DNA from: 62-47 sp049647485
Lineage (GTDB): Bacteria > Pseudomonadota > Alphaproteobacteria > Rhizobiales > Xanthobacteraceae
Direction: 5' to 3'
Assembly: GCA_049647485.1 (NCBI GenBank)
Contig: JBARXT010000175.1
Span: 1 to 13,527 of the forward strand
Length of the DNA stretch: 13,527 bases
Positions 6,546 through 13,247 of this stretch are shown piece after piece. Position 1 is the stretch's first letter; every line of letters starts with the position of its first letter. Under the pieces are notes generated by a model. It was not told the DNA's origin. It made no database searches and worked only from the letters and a program-made list of their open reading frames with translations. The position numbers and the translations under genes are program-made.

Positions 6546-7745
6546 GTGACGACGGACGATCTCAGCACCCCGCTCGGGCAGAACAGGCAACCGCGACGGC
6601 AGCGGAGCCTCCCCTTCACCGGGACTCATGTTATCGCCGCTGCGCTCGGACTGTTCCTGCTGGCGTTCGCGGGCTTTGCGCTGTTTCATCAGGATCGTCT
6701 CGGCGGCGAACCGGTGGCGCGGGTCGCGCTGCAACCGAACGTTTCCAAGGAGGCGACAGCGCCAGCCGCCGATGCCGCAAAGCCCGGCCATTCGACCGCA
6801 AAGACCGCATCAAGCTCACCCGCGAGCGGGCAGAAAACCATCACCATCATCGACGGCTCGAGCGGCGCGCGACAGGATGTCGTCGTCGCAAGCGAAGGCG
6901 CCGATCCGACATCATCTGACCCCACCACCTCCGCGATCATGTCCGGCATCAATACACGACTGCTGGAGAAATCCCGCTACGGCATGATTCCGGTCGCCGC
7001 CGACGGACTGACGCCGTTCACCGCATACGCGACGGGCACTCCAGCCGAGCGCGCCAAAGCGGCCGCCATGCCGACCGTCGCCATCGTGGTCGGCGGCCTC
7101 GGTATCGGTGCCGCGAAAACCACCGAGTCGATCTTGAAGTTGCCCGGCACCGTCACGCTGGCCTTCACGCCTTACGGATCGGATCCAGGCAAACTGGTCG
7201 AGCGCGCCCGCGACCAGCATCACGAAATCCTGCTCCAGGTGCCGATGGAGCCGTTCGACTATCCCGATAACGACCCCGGCCCCCAAACGCTGCTCGCCAC
7301 CCAGAGTCCGGAGCAAAACCTCGATCGCCTGTTCTGGCACCTCAGCCGCTTTCAGGGGTACGTCGGGCTGACCAGCTTCATGGGGGGCCGCTTCACCGTC
7401 TCGGATGCCGCGATGCAGCCGGTGATCCGTGAGGCCGCCAAACGCGGGCTCGGCTATCTCGATGACGGCACCTCCCCGCGCAGCGTCGCGGCGACCCTGG
7501 CGCAGGGCCAGACCATGCCTTTCGCCAAAGCCGATCTCAGCATCGATGCGGTGCCGACGGCGGCGGAGATCGACAAGGCGCTGGCGAAACTGGAAGCGTT
7601 GGCGAAAACCCGCGGCAATGCCATCGGCACCGCATCGAGCCTCCCCGTTTCGGTCGACCGCATCGCCAACTGGGCCAGGGCGCTGGAAAGTCGTGGTATC
7701 CTGTTGGTGCCATTGACAACCGCGATGCTGAAATCAAAATCGTGA
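6546..7745 (+). CDS. Divergent polysaccharide deacetylase family protein, membrane-anchored, altered motifs
   Basis: The 399-residue protein belongs to the YibQ-type divergent polysaccharide deacetylase family (PF04748). It starts at a GTG preceded by a strong AGGAGG (6532-6537) at 8-nt spacing. A basic N-terminus (PRRQRS) leads to one membrane segment at about 27-47, then a low-complexity Ala/Ser/Thr periplasmic linker to about 130. The domain spans about 177-395: TVAIVVGGLGIG, LPGTVTLAFTPYGSDPGKL, HHEILLQVPMEP, DPGPQTLL, GLTSFMGGRF and GLGYLDDGTSPRS. Family members usually read IAIVIDDLG and NHMGSRF. Here the two Asp are Gly-Gly and the Asn-His is Ser-Phe, so metal-dependent catalysis is doubtful while the fold is kept. 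No substrate is known. It follows the ctpA terminator and lies 109 nt before the Nudix pair. Confidence 0.88.
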   Translation: MTTDDLSTPLGQNRQPRRQRSLPFTGTHVIAAALGLFLLAFAGFALFHQDRLGGEPVARVALQPNVSKEATAPAADAAKPGHSTAKTASSSPASGQKTITIIDGSSGARQDVVVASEGADPTSSDPTTSAIMSGINTRLLEKSRYGMIPVAADGLTPFTAYATGTPAERAKAAAMPTVAIVVGGLGIGAAKTTESILKLPGTVTLAFTPYGSDPGKLVERARDQHHEILLQVPMEPFDYPDNDPGPQTLLATQSPEQNLDRLFWHLSRFQGYVGLTSFMGGRFTVSDAAMQPVIREAAKRGLGYLDDGTSPRSVAATLAQGQTMPFAKADLSIDAVPTAAEIDKALAKLEALAKTRGNAIGTASSLPVSVDRIANWARALESRGILLVPLTTAMLKSKS

Positions 7746-7854
7746 TGCGATCCGGACACCGCGATAGAACTCGGGACCGCTTGTCCATCCCGGACATCGA
7801 ACGAGAGGTGAATGCGAGCATGCGGCTCGGCGGACTTCGATCAATCGAAAGGGC

Positions 7855-8370
7855 ATGACGGCAATGACGCGTTACGACGATCTGCCCTATCGAACCTGCG
7901 TCGGCATGATGCTGGTCAATGCGGCGGGGCTGGTCTTCATCGGCCGCCGCGCCGGTGGTCCCGAGCACGTTGACGAAACCCATGTCTGGCAGATGCCGCA
8001 AGGCGGCGTCGATCCCGGAGAGGACACCTGGGAGGCGGCGAAGCGCGAACTGTTCGAGGAGACCAGCGTTCGCTCGGTCGAGAAGCTCGGCGAAGTCGCG
8101 GATTGGCTGATCTACGATATCCCGCGCACGGTCGCGGGGCGCGCCTGGAAGGGCCGCTATCGCGGACAACGCCAGAAGTGGTACGCGATGAAATTCACCG
8201 GCACGGATTCCGAGATCAATGTGCTCAATCCGGGGGACGGCCACAAGCCGGAATTCATCAAGTGGCGATGGGAGCCGATGCGGAATCTCCCCGATCTGAT
8301 CGTGCCGTTCAAACGACCGGTCTATGAGCGCGTCGTCAAGGAATTCACCGATCTCGCCAGCCCGCGATGA
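7855..8370 (+). CDS. rppH: RppH-type Nudix hydrolase, first of two tandem copies
   Basis: RppH-family enzymes remove pyrophosphate from the 5' triphosphate of RNA, opening it to RNase decay, and many also cleave dinucleoside polyphosphates. The product has 171 residues. It shows YRTCVGMMLVNAAGLVFIGRR, WQMPQGG at 45-51, and the Nudix box GGVDPGEDTWEAAKRELFEETSV at 50-72 with all four metal-binding Glu. The usual Gly near the end of the box (EETGV) is Ser here. RGQRQKWYAMKF and EFIKWRWEPM are typical of RppH. The start may be the ATG at 7855 or the one at 7864 (MTRYDDLPYRTCVG); GAAAGGG at 7846-7852 is better spaced for the second. The stop overlaps the start of the next Nudix gene as ATGA. Confidence 0.93.
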   Translation: MTAMTRYDDLPYRTCVGMMLVNAAGLVFIGRRAGGPEHVDETHVWQMPQGGVDPGEDTWEAAKRELFEETSVRSVEKLGEVADWLIYDIPRTVAGRAWKGRYRGQRQKWYAMKFTGTDSEINVLNPGDGHKPEFIKWRWEPMRNLPDLIVPFKRPVYERVVKEFTDLASPR

Positions 8371-8867
8371 CGCCGTCCGATAAGCCGTATCGTCCCAATG
8401 TCGGAATCGCCCTGTTCAATGCCGCGGGTCAGGTTCTGATCGGCCGACGCTATCGCGACGACGGGCCGGAAATCGTTCTCCCCGGCCTGGAGTGGCAGAT
8501 GCCGCAGGGCGGCATCGATGCGGATGAGAATCCACGCGACGCCGTGATGCGCGAGTTGTGGGAGGAAACCGGGGTCACCCATGCCGACTATCTCGATGAG
8601 ACCGACTGGATGACCTACGAATTTCCACCCTATGACGGTCCACCAACGCATCGGCTGGCGAAATTTCGCGGCCAGCGCCAGAAATGGTTCGCACTCCGCT
8701 TTAGCGGAAATGACAGCGAGATCGATCCCCTTGTCACCCGCAACGGCCAGCCGCCGGAGTTCGATCGATGGCGCTGGGAGCGCCTCGATCGCGTTGCGGC
8801 GCTGGTGGTACCGTTTCGGCAACAGGTCTACACGGCGGTCGCGGCAGCTTTCGCGCGCTTCCTCTGA
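8367..8867 (+). CDS. RppH-type Nudix hydrolase, second tandem copy
   Basis: This 166-residue paralogue of the preceding gene has a canonical Nudix box, GGIDADENPRDAVMRELWEETGV, at residues 48-70. It shares YRPNVGIALFNAAGQVLIGRR, EWQMPQGG, FRGQRQKWFALRFSGNDSEID, EFDRWRWERL and VVPFRQQVY with its neighbour, which points to an old tandem duplication. RNA 5' pyrophosphohydrolase or dinucleoside polyphosphate hydrolase activity is expected; which of the two copies serves mRNA decay cannot be decided from sequence. Its ATG overlaps the upstream stop by four bases, so the two are probably co-translated. It converges on otsA with only 27 nt between stop codons and no clear terminator in that gap. Confidence 0.93.
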   Translation: MTPSDKPYRPNVGIALFNAAGQVLIGRRYRDDGPEIVLPGLEWQMPQGGIDADENPRDAVMRELWEETGVTHADYLDETDWMTYEFPPYDGPPTHRLAKFRGQRQKWFALRFSGNDSEIDPLVTRNGQPPEFDRWRWERLDRVAALVVPFRQQVYTAVAAAFARFL

Positions 8868-8894
8868 CCGCTCACACCACGGCGGCGTTCCTTA

Positions 8895-10370
8895 TCAATG
8901 AATCCGCGAACTCGCGGCCGCGCCGGTCGCCCCCACCCGCAACGGCCACACCGGCGCGGCATCAGCGCGGGCGATAATCGGCTTTCGGTCGCGCGCCGCA
9001 TGAGCATCTTCGAGCGCCTCGACGAAATCCGCGAACCATTGCTGGATGGTACCGGCACGCAATGATTTCATCATCGAGTCCCAACGCATGCGGCGCTCCA
9101 CCAGCGGCATCGCCAATGCAGAAGCCAAAGTGCGTGCCATGCCATCGATATCATTGGGATTGACCAGCAGCGCGGCGTCGAGTTCGTTGGCGGCGCCAGC
9201 AAACTTCGACAGCACCAGCACACCCGGATCGGCCGGGCTTTGTGCCGCGACGTATTCCTTCGCGACCAGGTTCATGCCGTCGTGCAGCGGCGTCACCACG
9301 CCGACCTGCGCCGTGCGATAAAGCCCGGCCAGCACCGTCTGGCTGAATCCCTTGTTGAGGTAACGGATCGGCGTCCAATCGACTTCGCCGTGACGTCCAT
9401 TGACATCGCTGACCAGCCGGGCGAGTTGCTCCTGCAGATTGCCATAGGCCTCGATGCCGCCGCGTGACAACGTTGCAATCTGCAGCAGCGATACGGTGCG
9501 GTTGAGCGAGGGCCGCAAAGCCAACATCCGATCAAACGCCTTGATGCGATTGATCAACCCCTTGGAGTAATCGACGCGATCGACGCCAATGGCGAGCTTC
9601 TCGCCATGGAGACTGCGGCGCAGACGCGAGACGTCCGGATGCGACATCGCCTTGACGGCGTGCGCAGCAAATTTATCGACGTCGATTCCGATAGGAAAAG
9701 TGGCAAGGCGCGAGATGCCGTAACGCGACGTCACCGCGCCGTCGTTGACCTGCAGTCCCAGCTCTGTCTCGAGATACTCGGCGAAGTTGGCGCAATCGTC
9801 TTCGGTCTGAAATCCGATCAGGTTATAGGCCAGCATTGCCTCGACGAGATCGCGATGGTTCGGCACGCCGCTGATGATGGCGCGGGAGGGCCACGGCGTA
9901 TGCAGGAAGAAGCCGATGGCTTGCTGCACATCCAGTTGACGCAACTCGGCACCGAGCGTGAGGAAGTGATAGTCCTGAATCCAGAAAGTCGCGTCCGGCT
10001 TGCAGAAGCGCAGCAGAGCGCGCGCCATGAAGGCGTTGACTTCGCGATACGAACGATAGTCCTCGCGCGAGGAGCGAATGAGATCGGTGCGCGAATGCAG
10101 CGCCGGCCACAGTGCCGAATTTGCAAAGCCTTCGTAGTAACCGCCGTAATGCGCCGCCGGCAGATCGAGCATCGCCAGCGCGCCGGATCCGAGCGTCTCA
10201 ATTTCCGCGAACGGATCCTTCTGCACGCCATCGCGGACCTCGCCGCTGGAACCGACCCAGATCGCACCGGAATTCTCAACCACCGGCAACAGCGCCGCTG
10301 CCAACCCACCGGTCATCGGTTCGTTAGCTTTTGCGCGCGCCACGCGATTGGATACGACAACCAAACTCAC
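8895..10370 (-). CDS. otsA: Alpha,alpha-trehalose-phosphate synthase (UDP-forming)
   Basis: OtsA, a family 20 glycosyltransferase, joins UDP-glucose and glucose-6-phosphate to trehalose-6-phosphate. From the GTG at 10370 the protein has 491 residues. Visible motifs are SLVVVSNRV with Arg9, MTGGLAAAL, NSALWPALHSR, FWIQDYHFLTLG (Asp133), FFLHTPWPS, the phosphate-binding GVDRVDYSKGL (Arg265, Lys270), and HDGMNLVAKEYVAAQ (Asp364). The upstream ATG at 10388 would add MSGGDS, but those codons themselves contain the ideal Shine-Dalgarno AGGAGGGG, 5 nt before the GTG. Family members also begin close to SLVVVSNR. After the conserved WFADFVEALED (about 445-455) there is a roughly 35-residue tail of low similarity. 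Its promoter matches the EcfG general-stress consensus. otsB lies about 400 nt upstream on the same strand. Confidence 0.96.
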   Translation of the reverse strand: MSLVVVSNRVARAKANEPMTGGLAAALLPVVENSGAIWVGSSGEVRDGVQKDPFAEIETLGSGALAMLDLPAAHYGGYYEGFANSALWPALHSRTDLIRSSREDYRSYREVNAFMARALLRFCKPDATFWIQDYHFLTLGAELRQLDVQQAIGFFLHTPWPSRAIISGVPNHRDLVEAMLAYNLIGFQTEDDCANFAEYLETELGLQVNDGAVTSRYGISRLATFPIGIDVDKFAAHAVKAMSHPDVSRLRRSLHGEKLAIGVDRVDYSKGLINRIKAFDRMLALRPSLNRTVSLLQIATLSRGGIEAYGNLQEQLARLVSDVNGRHGEVDWTPIRYLNKGFSQTVLAGLYRTAQVGVVTPLHDGMNLVAKEYVAAQSPADPGVLVLSKFAGAANELDAALLVNPNDIDGMARTLASALAMPLVERRMRWDSMMKSLRAGTIQQWFADFVEALEDAHAARDRKPIIARADAAPVWPLRVGATGAAASSRIH

Positions 10371-10375
10371 AGAGT

Positions 10376-10383
10376 CCCCTCCT
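10376..10383 (-). promoter_or_regulatory. Ribosome binding site that fixes the otsA start
   Basis: On the - strand AGGAGGGG is followed by five bases (ACTCT) and then GTG at 10370-10368. It lies inside the codons that an ATG start at 10388 would translate, so the GTG is preferred. The predicted EcfG transcript start near 10397 would leave only about nine leader bases before the ATG, but about 27 before the GTG. Confidence 0.8.
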
Positions 10384-10403
10384 GACATGCAGCCCGCAAT
10401 ATA

Positions 10404-10428
10404 AACGGTTGTTCATCAATATGGTTCC
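10404..10428 (-). promoter_or_regulatory. EcfG-type general-stress promoter of otsA (exact consensus)
   Basis: On the - strand GGAAC (10428-10424) is followed by 16 nt and CGTT (10407-10404). This is the full consensus bound by the EcfG sigma factors that run the alphaproteobacterial general stress response. The -10 box ends 33 nt before the otsA GTG, giving a short leader that contains the Shine-Dalgarno. otsA orthologues are known members of such regulons in rhizobia, for example RpoE2 in Sinorhizobium meliloti. Confidence 0.75.
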
Positions 10429-10572
10429 TCGCCACAACTCAATCTCATTGCGATCAGATTTGGAATCTCACGCGATGGAACTCGTGCGCGATAGATTTTG
10501 ATGACGGTTGCATGCGGTAATGAATAGCGGTTCGATGCTTGTGTCAGCCAACCATCGCGCGTTGGGTCAAGA

Positions 10573-10597
10573 AACATCAGGTTTTTAAGGTGGTTCC
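10573..10597 (-). promoter_or_regulatory. Second EcfG-like promoter upstream of otsA
   Basis: On the - strand GGAAC (10597-10593) is followed by 16 nt and TGTT (10576-10573), one mismatch from GGAAC-N16-CGTT. It points toward otsA, whose GTG is about 200 nt away, and could give a longer leader or a separate short transcript. Confidence 0.4.
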
Positions 10598-10728
10598 CAC
10601 CGCAACGCAGCGACGCGGGAAGGGATCGCGCTTCATCTTCTTGCGAATTCTGGAACTTCCGTCGGGAACACGAATGGTGGTTCGTCTCTTGCTGGGAGAA
10701 AAATTTCTACAATGAGGTTCGAGAATGC

Positions 10729-10753
10729 AAAAAATTTACAGCCTTTCGAGGCT
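10729..10753 (-). terminator. Possible rho-independent terminator after otsB
   Basis: On the - strand AGCCT (10753-10749) pairs with AGGCT (10744-10740) across a CGAA loop, followed by GTAAA and a run of six T (10734-10729). It begins 22 nt past the otsB stop. The stem has only 5 bp, so it is a modest terminator. An overlapping stem can form with the neighbouring repeat copy. Confidence 0.45.
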
Positions 10754-10767
10754 TATAGCCTTTCGAG
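10740..10767. repeat. 11-bp direct repeat beside the otsB stop
   Basis: AGCCTTTCGAG occurs at 10740-10750 and 10757-10767, a 17-nt period. Each copy starts or continues a stem with AGGCT or AGCCT, so the repeat and the terminator hairpin overlap. On the + strand the loop reads TTCG, a stable tetraloop sequence when transcribed. It looks like a small tandem duplication of terminator DNA. Confidence 0.5.
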
Positions 10768-10774
10768 ACTCGGA

Positions 10775-11581
10775 TCACCCATTCGTCACTGCAGTTCCAT
10801 TCAGAAGATTCGTGAGCCAACGCCGCACGTCATGAGGCCCGGCAAAGGTTCCGGCCACACCGCGCGCCTGACGACCGACGGAAAACGATAGCCCATCGAA
10901 ATCCGGCATGATGGCGAACACCGTTTCATCCGTCACATCGTCGCCGAGAAATATCGGGCGACGGCTCTTGAAGGGCTCGTGGGACATCAATTCGTGCACG
11001 CCGGTGGCCTTGGTCACACCTGAATGTTTGATTTCGCACACCGCCTTGCCGGGGAGAATTTCTATTGGAGCGTTGGGCAGATCGGCGCGGATCGCGGAGA
11101 CGGCATCATAGATCGCGGTTTCCAGATGACGTGCCTGGCGAAAATGCAGCGCGAACGAATAGCCCTTGTCTTCCACGAGAATGCCAGGATGCATTTGCGC
11201 GATGGCAGCGAACCGGCGCTTCAGATCCGGATTCATCGGCGGGGCATGGGTTGCCACCGCTTCGCTGTCAATCGAGAGGCGCATCTCGGCGCCGTGGCCA
11301 CCGACCGACGGATACCGTGCCGGTGCAAAAATCCAATCGATGTCGTCGAGGGATCGCCCGCTGACGAGCGCAAGTGCACCCGACGTGCGCTCCAGCAAAC
11401 CGTCCAGCGTCGGAACCAGATCGGGTGGAACCACAACGCTGCGCGGCGTCGGCGCAAGATCGAGCAAGGTTCCGTCGATATCGAGCAGCAATGCACAGGT
11501 ATCAAGGTCCAATGACGGCGACACCTGCGACAGCGTCGCTCTTTCCGACCCCAACGTCTCCACCGCACGTGCATCAGACAT
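10775..11581 (-). CDS. otsB: Trehalose-6-phosphate phosphatase
   Basis: OtsB, a HAD-superfamily phosphatase, removes the phosphate from trehalose-6-phosphate to release trehalose, completing the pathway begun by OtsA. The 268-residue protein shows HAD motif I, LLLDIDGTLLDLAPTP, with the nucleophile Asp34 and acid/base Asp36. It also shows LVSGRSLDDID, the substrate-cap stretches GGHGAEMR and KGYSFALHFRQA, IEILPGKAVCEIKHSGVTKATGV with the motif III Lys, and motif IV FLGDDVTDETVF at about 211-222. The ATG at 11581 is preceded by AGAGGTG (11595-11589) at 7-nt spacing; a TTG at 11584 is less likely. The gene lies 26 nt after the MFS transporter stop and should share its transcript. A weak terminator follows the stop. 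Confidence 0.96.
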   Translation of the reverse strand: MSDARAVETLGSERATLSQVSPSLDLDTCALLLDIDGTLLDLAPTPRSVVVPPDLVPTLDGLLERTSGALALVSGRSLDDIDWIFAPARYPSVGGHGAEMRLSIDSEAVATHAPPMNPDLKRRFAAIAQMHPGILVEDKGYSFALHFRQARHLETAIYDAVSAIRADLPNAPIEILPGKAVCEIKHSGVTKATGVHELMSHEPFKSRRPIFLGDDVTDETVFAIMPDFDGLSFSVGRQARGVAGTFAGPHDVRRWLTNLLNGTAVTNG

Positions 11582-11607
11582 CAATCATCACCTCTCATCC
11601 GTTTCGT

Positions 11608-13044
11608 CTATTCGGCAACCGCGAGCGGCCGCGCGACAGATTCCAGCGGCTGCCGCTCCGCCGCGATACAGTAGCACCAGGCGACAGCCGCCGCTGCAAC
11701 CATCAACCCAGCACCGAACAGGTAGCCGAGAAAAACGCTCATACGCGATCCCGTATCGATCAGGGCGCCGAACAACGCTGGCCCGGCCACGCCGCCGATG
11801 CCGGTTCCAATCGCATAGAACATCGCAATCGCCAGCGCGCGCACCTCGATCGGAAACGTCTCGCTGACCGTAAGATACGCCGCGCTGGCAGCGGGCGAGG
11901 CGAAGAAAAAGATCACCATCCACGCGATGGTCTGGGTCTGCGCGCTCCATACGTCGATGGCGAACAGATATCCCGACACCGCAAGCAGAATGCCGGACAT
12001 CGCGTAGGTGAACGTGATCATCACGCGCCTGCCAATGGTGTCGAACAATCGTCCGAGCAACAGCGGGCCGAGAAAATTTCCGGCTGCGAATGGCAGGATA
12101 TACCAGCCGATGTGACCCGCCGAGATCCCGTAGAATTCGGTCAGGACCAGCGCGTAGGTGAAGAAGATCGCGTTGTAGAAGAACGCCTGCGCGACCATCA
12201 GCATCAACCCGACCATCGAGCGTTGACGATAGCGCTGAAACAGCGTGCGCGCGACCTCGCCAAGCGGCGTATGGGTACGCATTCGCAGCTTGATGGTCGG
12301 CCACGTCACTCCCGCAGCAACGCTGCGCCCTCCCGCAACGGAGCGTTCGATATCCGCGACGACGGCGCTGGCCTTTTCCGGATAGCCGTGGATCACCAGC
12401 CAGCGCGGGCTCTCTGGAATCCAGAGCCGCATGACGAAGACCACCAACCCCAGCCCCGCGCCGATCAGATACGCCAACCGCCATCCGAGATCCGCGCCGA
12501 CAACTTGCGGATCGAGCAACACGATCGCGCTTACCGCGCCGATCGCGGCGCCGATCCAGAAACTGCCGTTGATCACCAGATCGGTCCAGCCGCGATACCG
12601 CGCCGGCACCAGTTCCTGAATCGTCGAATTGATCGCGGTGTATTCACCGCCGATACCGGCGCCGGTCAAACATCTGAACAGCGCATAACTCCAGATGTCC
12701 CATGACAACGCCGTGGCCGCCGTCGCCGTGAGATAGAGCGACAATGTAATGAAGAACAGTTTCTTGCGGCCAAGGCGATCCGTCAGCCAGCCGAAGCCGA
12801 GAGCGCCGAGCACCGCGCCGGCGAGGTAGGCGCTATTGGCGATACCGACATCGAAATTGCTAAAGCTCAGCGTCGCGCTCTCCTTCAAGGCACCGGACAA
12901 CGTGCCTGCGAGCGTGACTTCAAGTCCGTCGAGAATCCAGGTGATGCCGAGGGCAATGACGACGCGCGTGTGAAAACCGCCCCAGCGCAAGGCATCGAGC
13001 CGCGCCGGGATGTCGGTTTCAACAATGCGGTCACCAAGGTTCAC
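11608..13044 (-). CDS. MFS transporter, sugar-porter-like, upstream of otsB
   Basis: This is a 478-residue inner-membrane permease of the major facilitator superfamily with about 12 hydrophobic segments. The first membrane helix carries WILDGLEVTLAGTL. Motif A, GFGWLTDRLGRKKLF, lies at about 84-97, followed by LFRCLTGAGIGGEYTAINSTIQELVPARYRG (about 122-152) and WIPESPRWLVIHG (about 208-220). A second motif-A-like stretch, GRLFDTIGRRVM, opens the C-terminal half. The RxGxGGE and PESPRWL motifs resemble sugar porters and NiaP-like carboxylate carriers; the substrate is unknown. The start is a GTG at 13044 with GAAGG about 7 nt upstream, and an in-frame stop at 13065-13063 prevents much extension. 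An exact EcfG promoter lies about 120 nt upstream. Its tight linkage to otsB suggests a role in stress or osmolyte physiology, but that is inference. Confidence 0.92.
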   Translation of the reverse strand: MNLGDRIVETDIPARLDALRWGGFHTRVVIALGITWILDGLEVTLAGTLSGALKESATLSFSNFDVGIANSAYLAGAVLGALGFGWLTDRLGRKKLFFITLSLYLTATAATALSWDIWSYALFRCLTGAGIGGEYTAINSTIQELVPARYRGWTDLVINGSFWIGAAIGAVSAIVLLDPQVVGADLGWRLAYLIGAGLGLVVFVMRLWIPESPRWLVIHGYPEKASAVVADIERSVAGGRSVAAGVTWPTIKLRMRTHTPLGEVARTLFQRYRQRSMVGLMLMVAQAFFYNAIFFTYALVLTEFYGISAGHIGWYILPFAAGNFLGPLLLGRLFDTIGRRVMITFTYAMSGILLAVSGYLFAIDVWSAQTQTIAWMVIFFFASPAASAAYLTVSETFPIEVRALAIAMFYAIGTGIGGVAGPALFGALIDTGSRMSVFLGYLFGAGLMVAAAAVAWCYCIAAERQPLESVARPLAVAE

Positions 13045-13164
13045 CGGCAGGCCTTCATGGCTTCACTTCAGGTCGCCGCCCACATTCGATCCAATAGCAG
13101 GCCAGCAGCAACAACCGGATTGCCTTTTGCACTCCGCGACGACGGAAAATAGGCGATAACTGCT

Positions 13165-13189
13165 AACGCCTCAGGTGAAACGAGGTTCC
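13165..13189 (-). promoter_or_regulatory. EcfG-type general-stress promoter of the MFS-otsB operon (exact consensus)
   Basis: On the - strand GGAAC (13189-13185) is followed by exactly 16 nt and CGTT (13168-13165), the full EcfG consensus and identical in layout to the otsA promoter. Transcription would start near 13158, leaving a leader of roughly 115 nt before the MFS GTG. The two trehalose genes would thus share one sigma factor from two separate promoters. Confidence 0.7.
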
Positions 13190-13204
13190 CGCCACACGGA
13201 ACCT
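13183..13204. repeat. Inverted repeat formed by two back-to-back -35 boxes
   Basis: AGGTTCC (13183-13189) and GGAACCT (13198-13204) are perfect 7-bp inverted arms around an 8-nt centre. Each arm contains a GGAAC -35 element, one per strand, so the repeat is most simply the junction of two divergent EcfG promoters. It could instead be an operator for a dimeric regulator. Confidence 0.6.
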
Positions 13205-13222
13205 GGCTTCGCACAGCGGATT
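13198..13222 (+). promoter_or_regulatory. Possible divergent EcfG promoter of the DUF3175 gene
   Basis: GGAAC (13198-13202) is followed by 16 nt and GATT (13219-13222). The -35 box is exact, but the -10 box matches only two of four CGTT positions. The predicted start would lie about 20 nt before the DUF3175 ATG at 13248, which is a sensible distance. Confidence 0.35.
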
Positions 13223-13247
13223 ATCCCGAAAGCCGATGAGGTTGCCG

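Larger units (their letters stand above)
10389..10774. other. otsA-otsB intergenic region, no convincing gene
   Basis: This stretch separates otsB from otsA on the - strand and is AT-richer than its surroundings, especially at 10695-10745. I find no ORF resembling a protein. It holds the exact EcfG promoter of otsA, a second EcfG-like site at 10573-10597 inside a GGTGG-TTC-CCACC hairpin (10589-10601), a probable otsB terminator, and an 11-bp direct repeat beside the otsB stop. About 140 nt lie between the second promoter site and the first, so a long otsA leader or a small RNA starting at 10566 or so is possible but unproven. Confidence 0.6.

Noticed and set aside
9606..10385. Open frame on the + strand (259 codons) opposite otsA
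   Set aside because: It lies entirely within the otsA coding region with no recognisable motif or ribosome binding site.
10652..10669. Two GGAAC motifs on the + strand in the otsA-otsB gap
   Set aside because: Neither has a CGTT or GTT at 16-17 nt spacing, and no + strand gene follows.
11374..12705. Long open frame on the + strand (443 codons) opposite the MFS and otsB genes
   Set aside because: Its translation is rich in Arg, His, Gln and Asp with no recognisable domain, and it lies antisense to two well-supported genes; high GC content keeps such shadow frames open.
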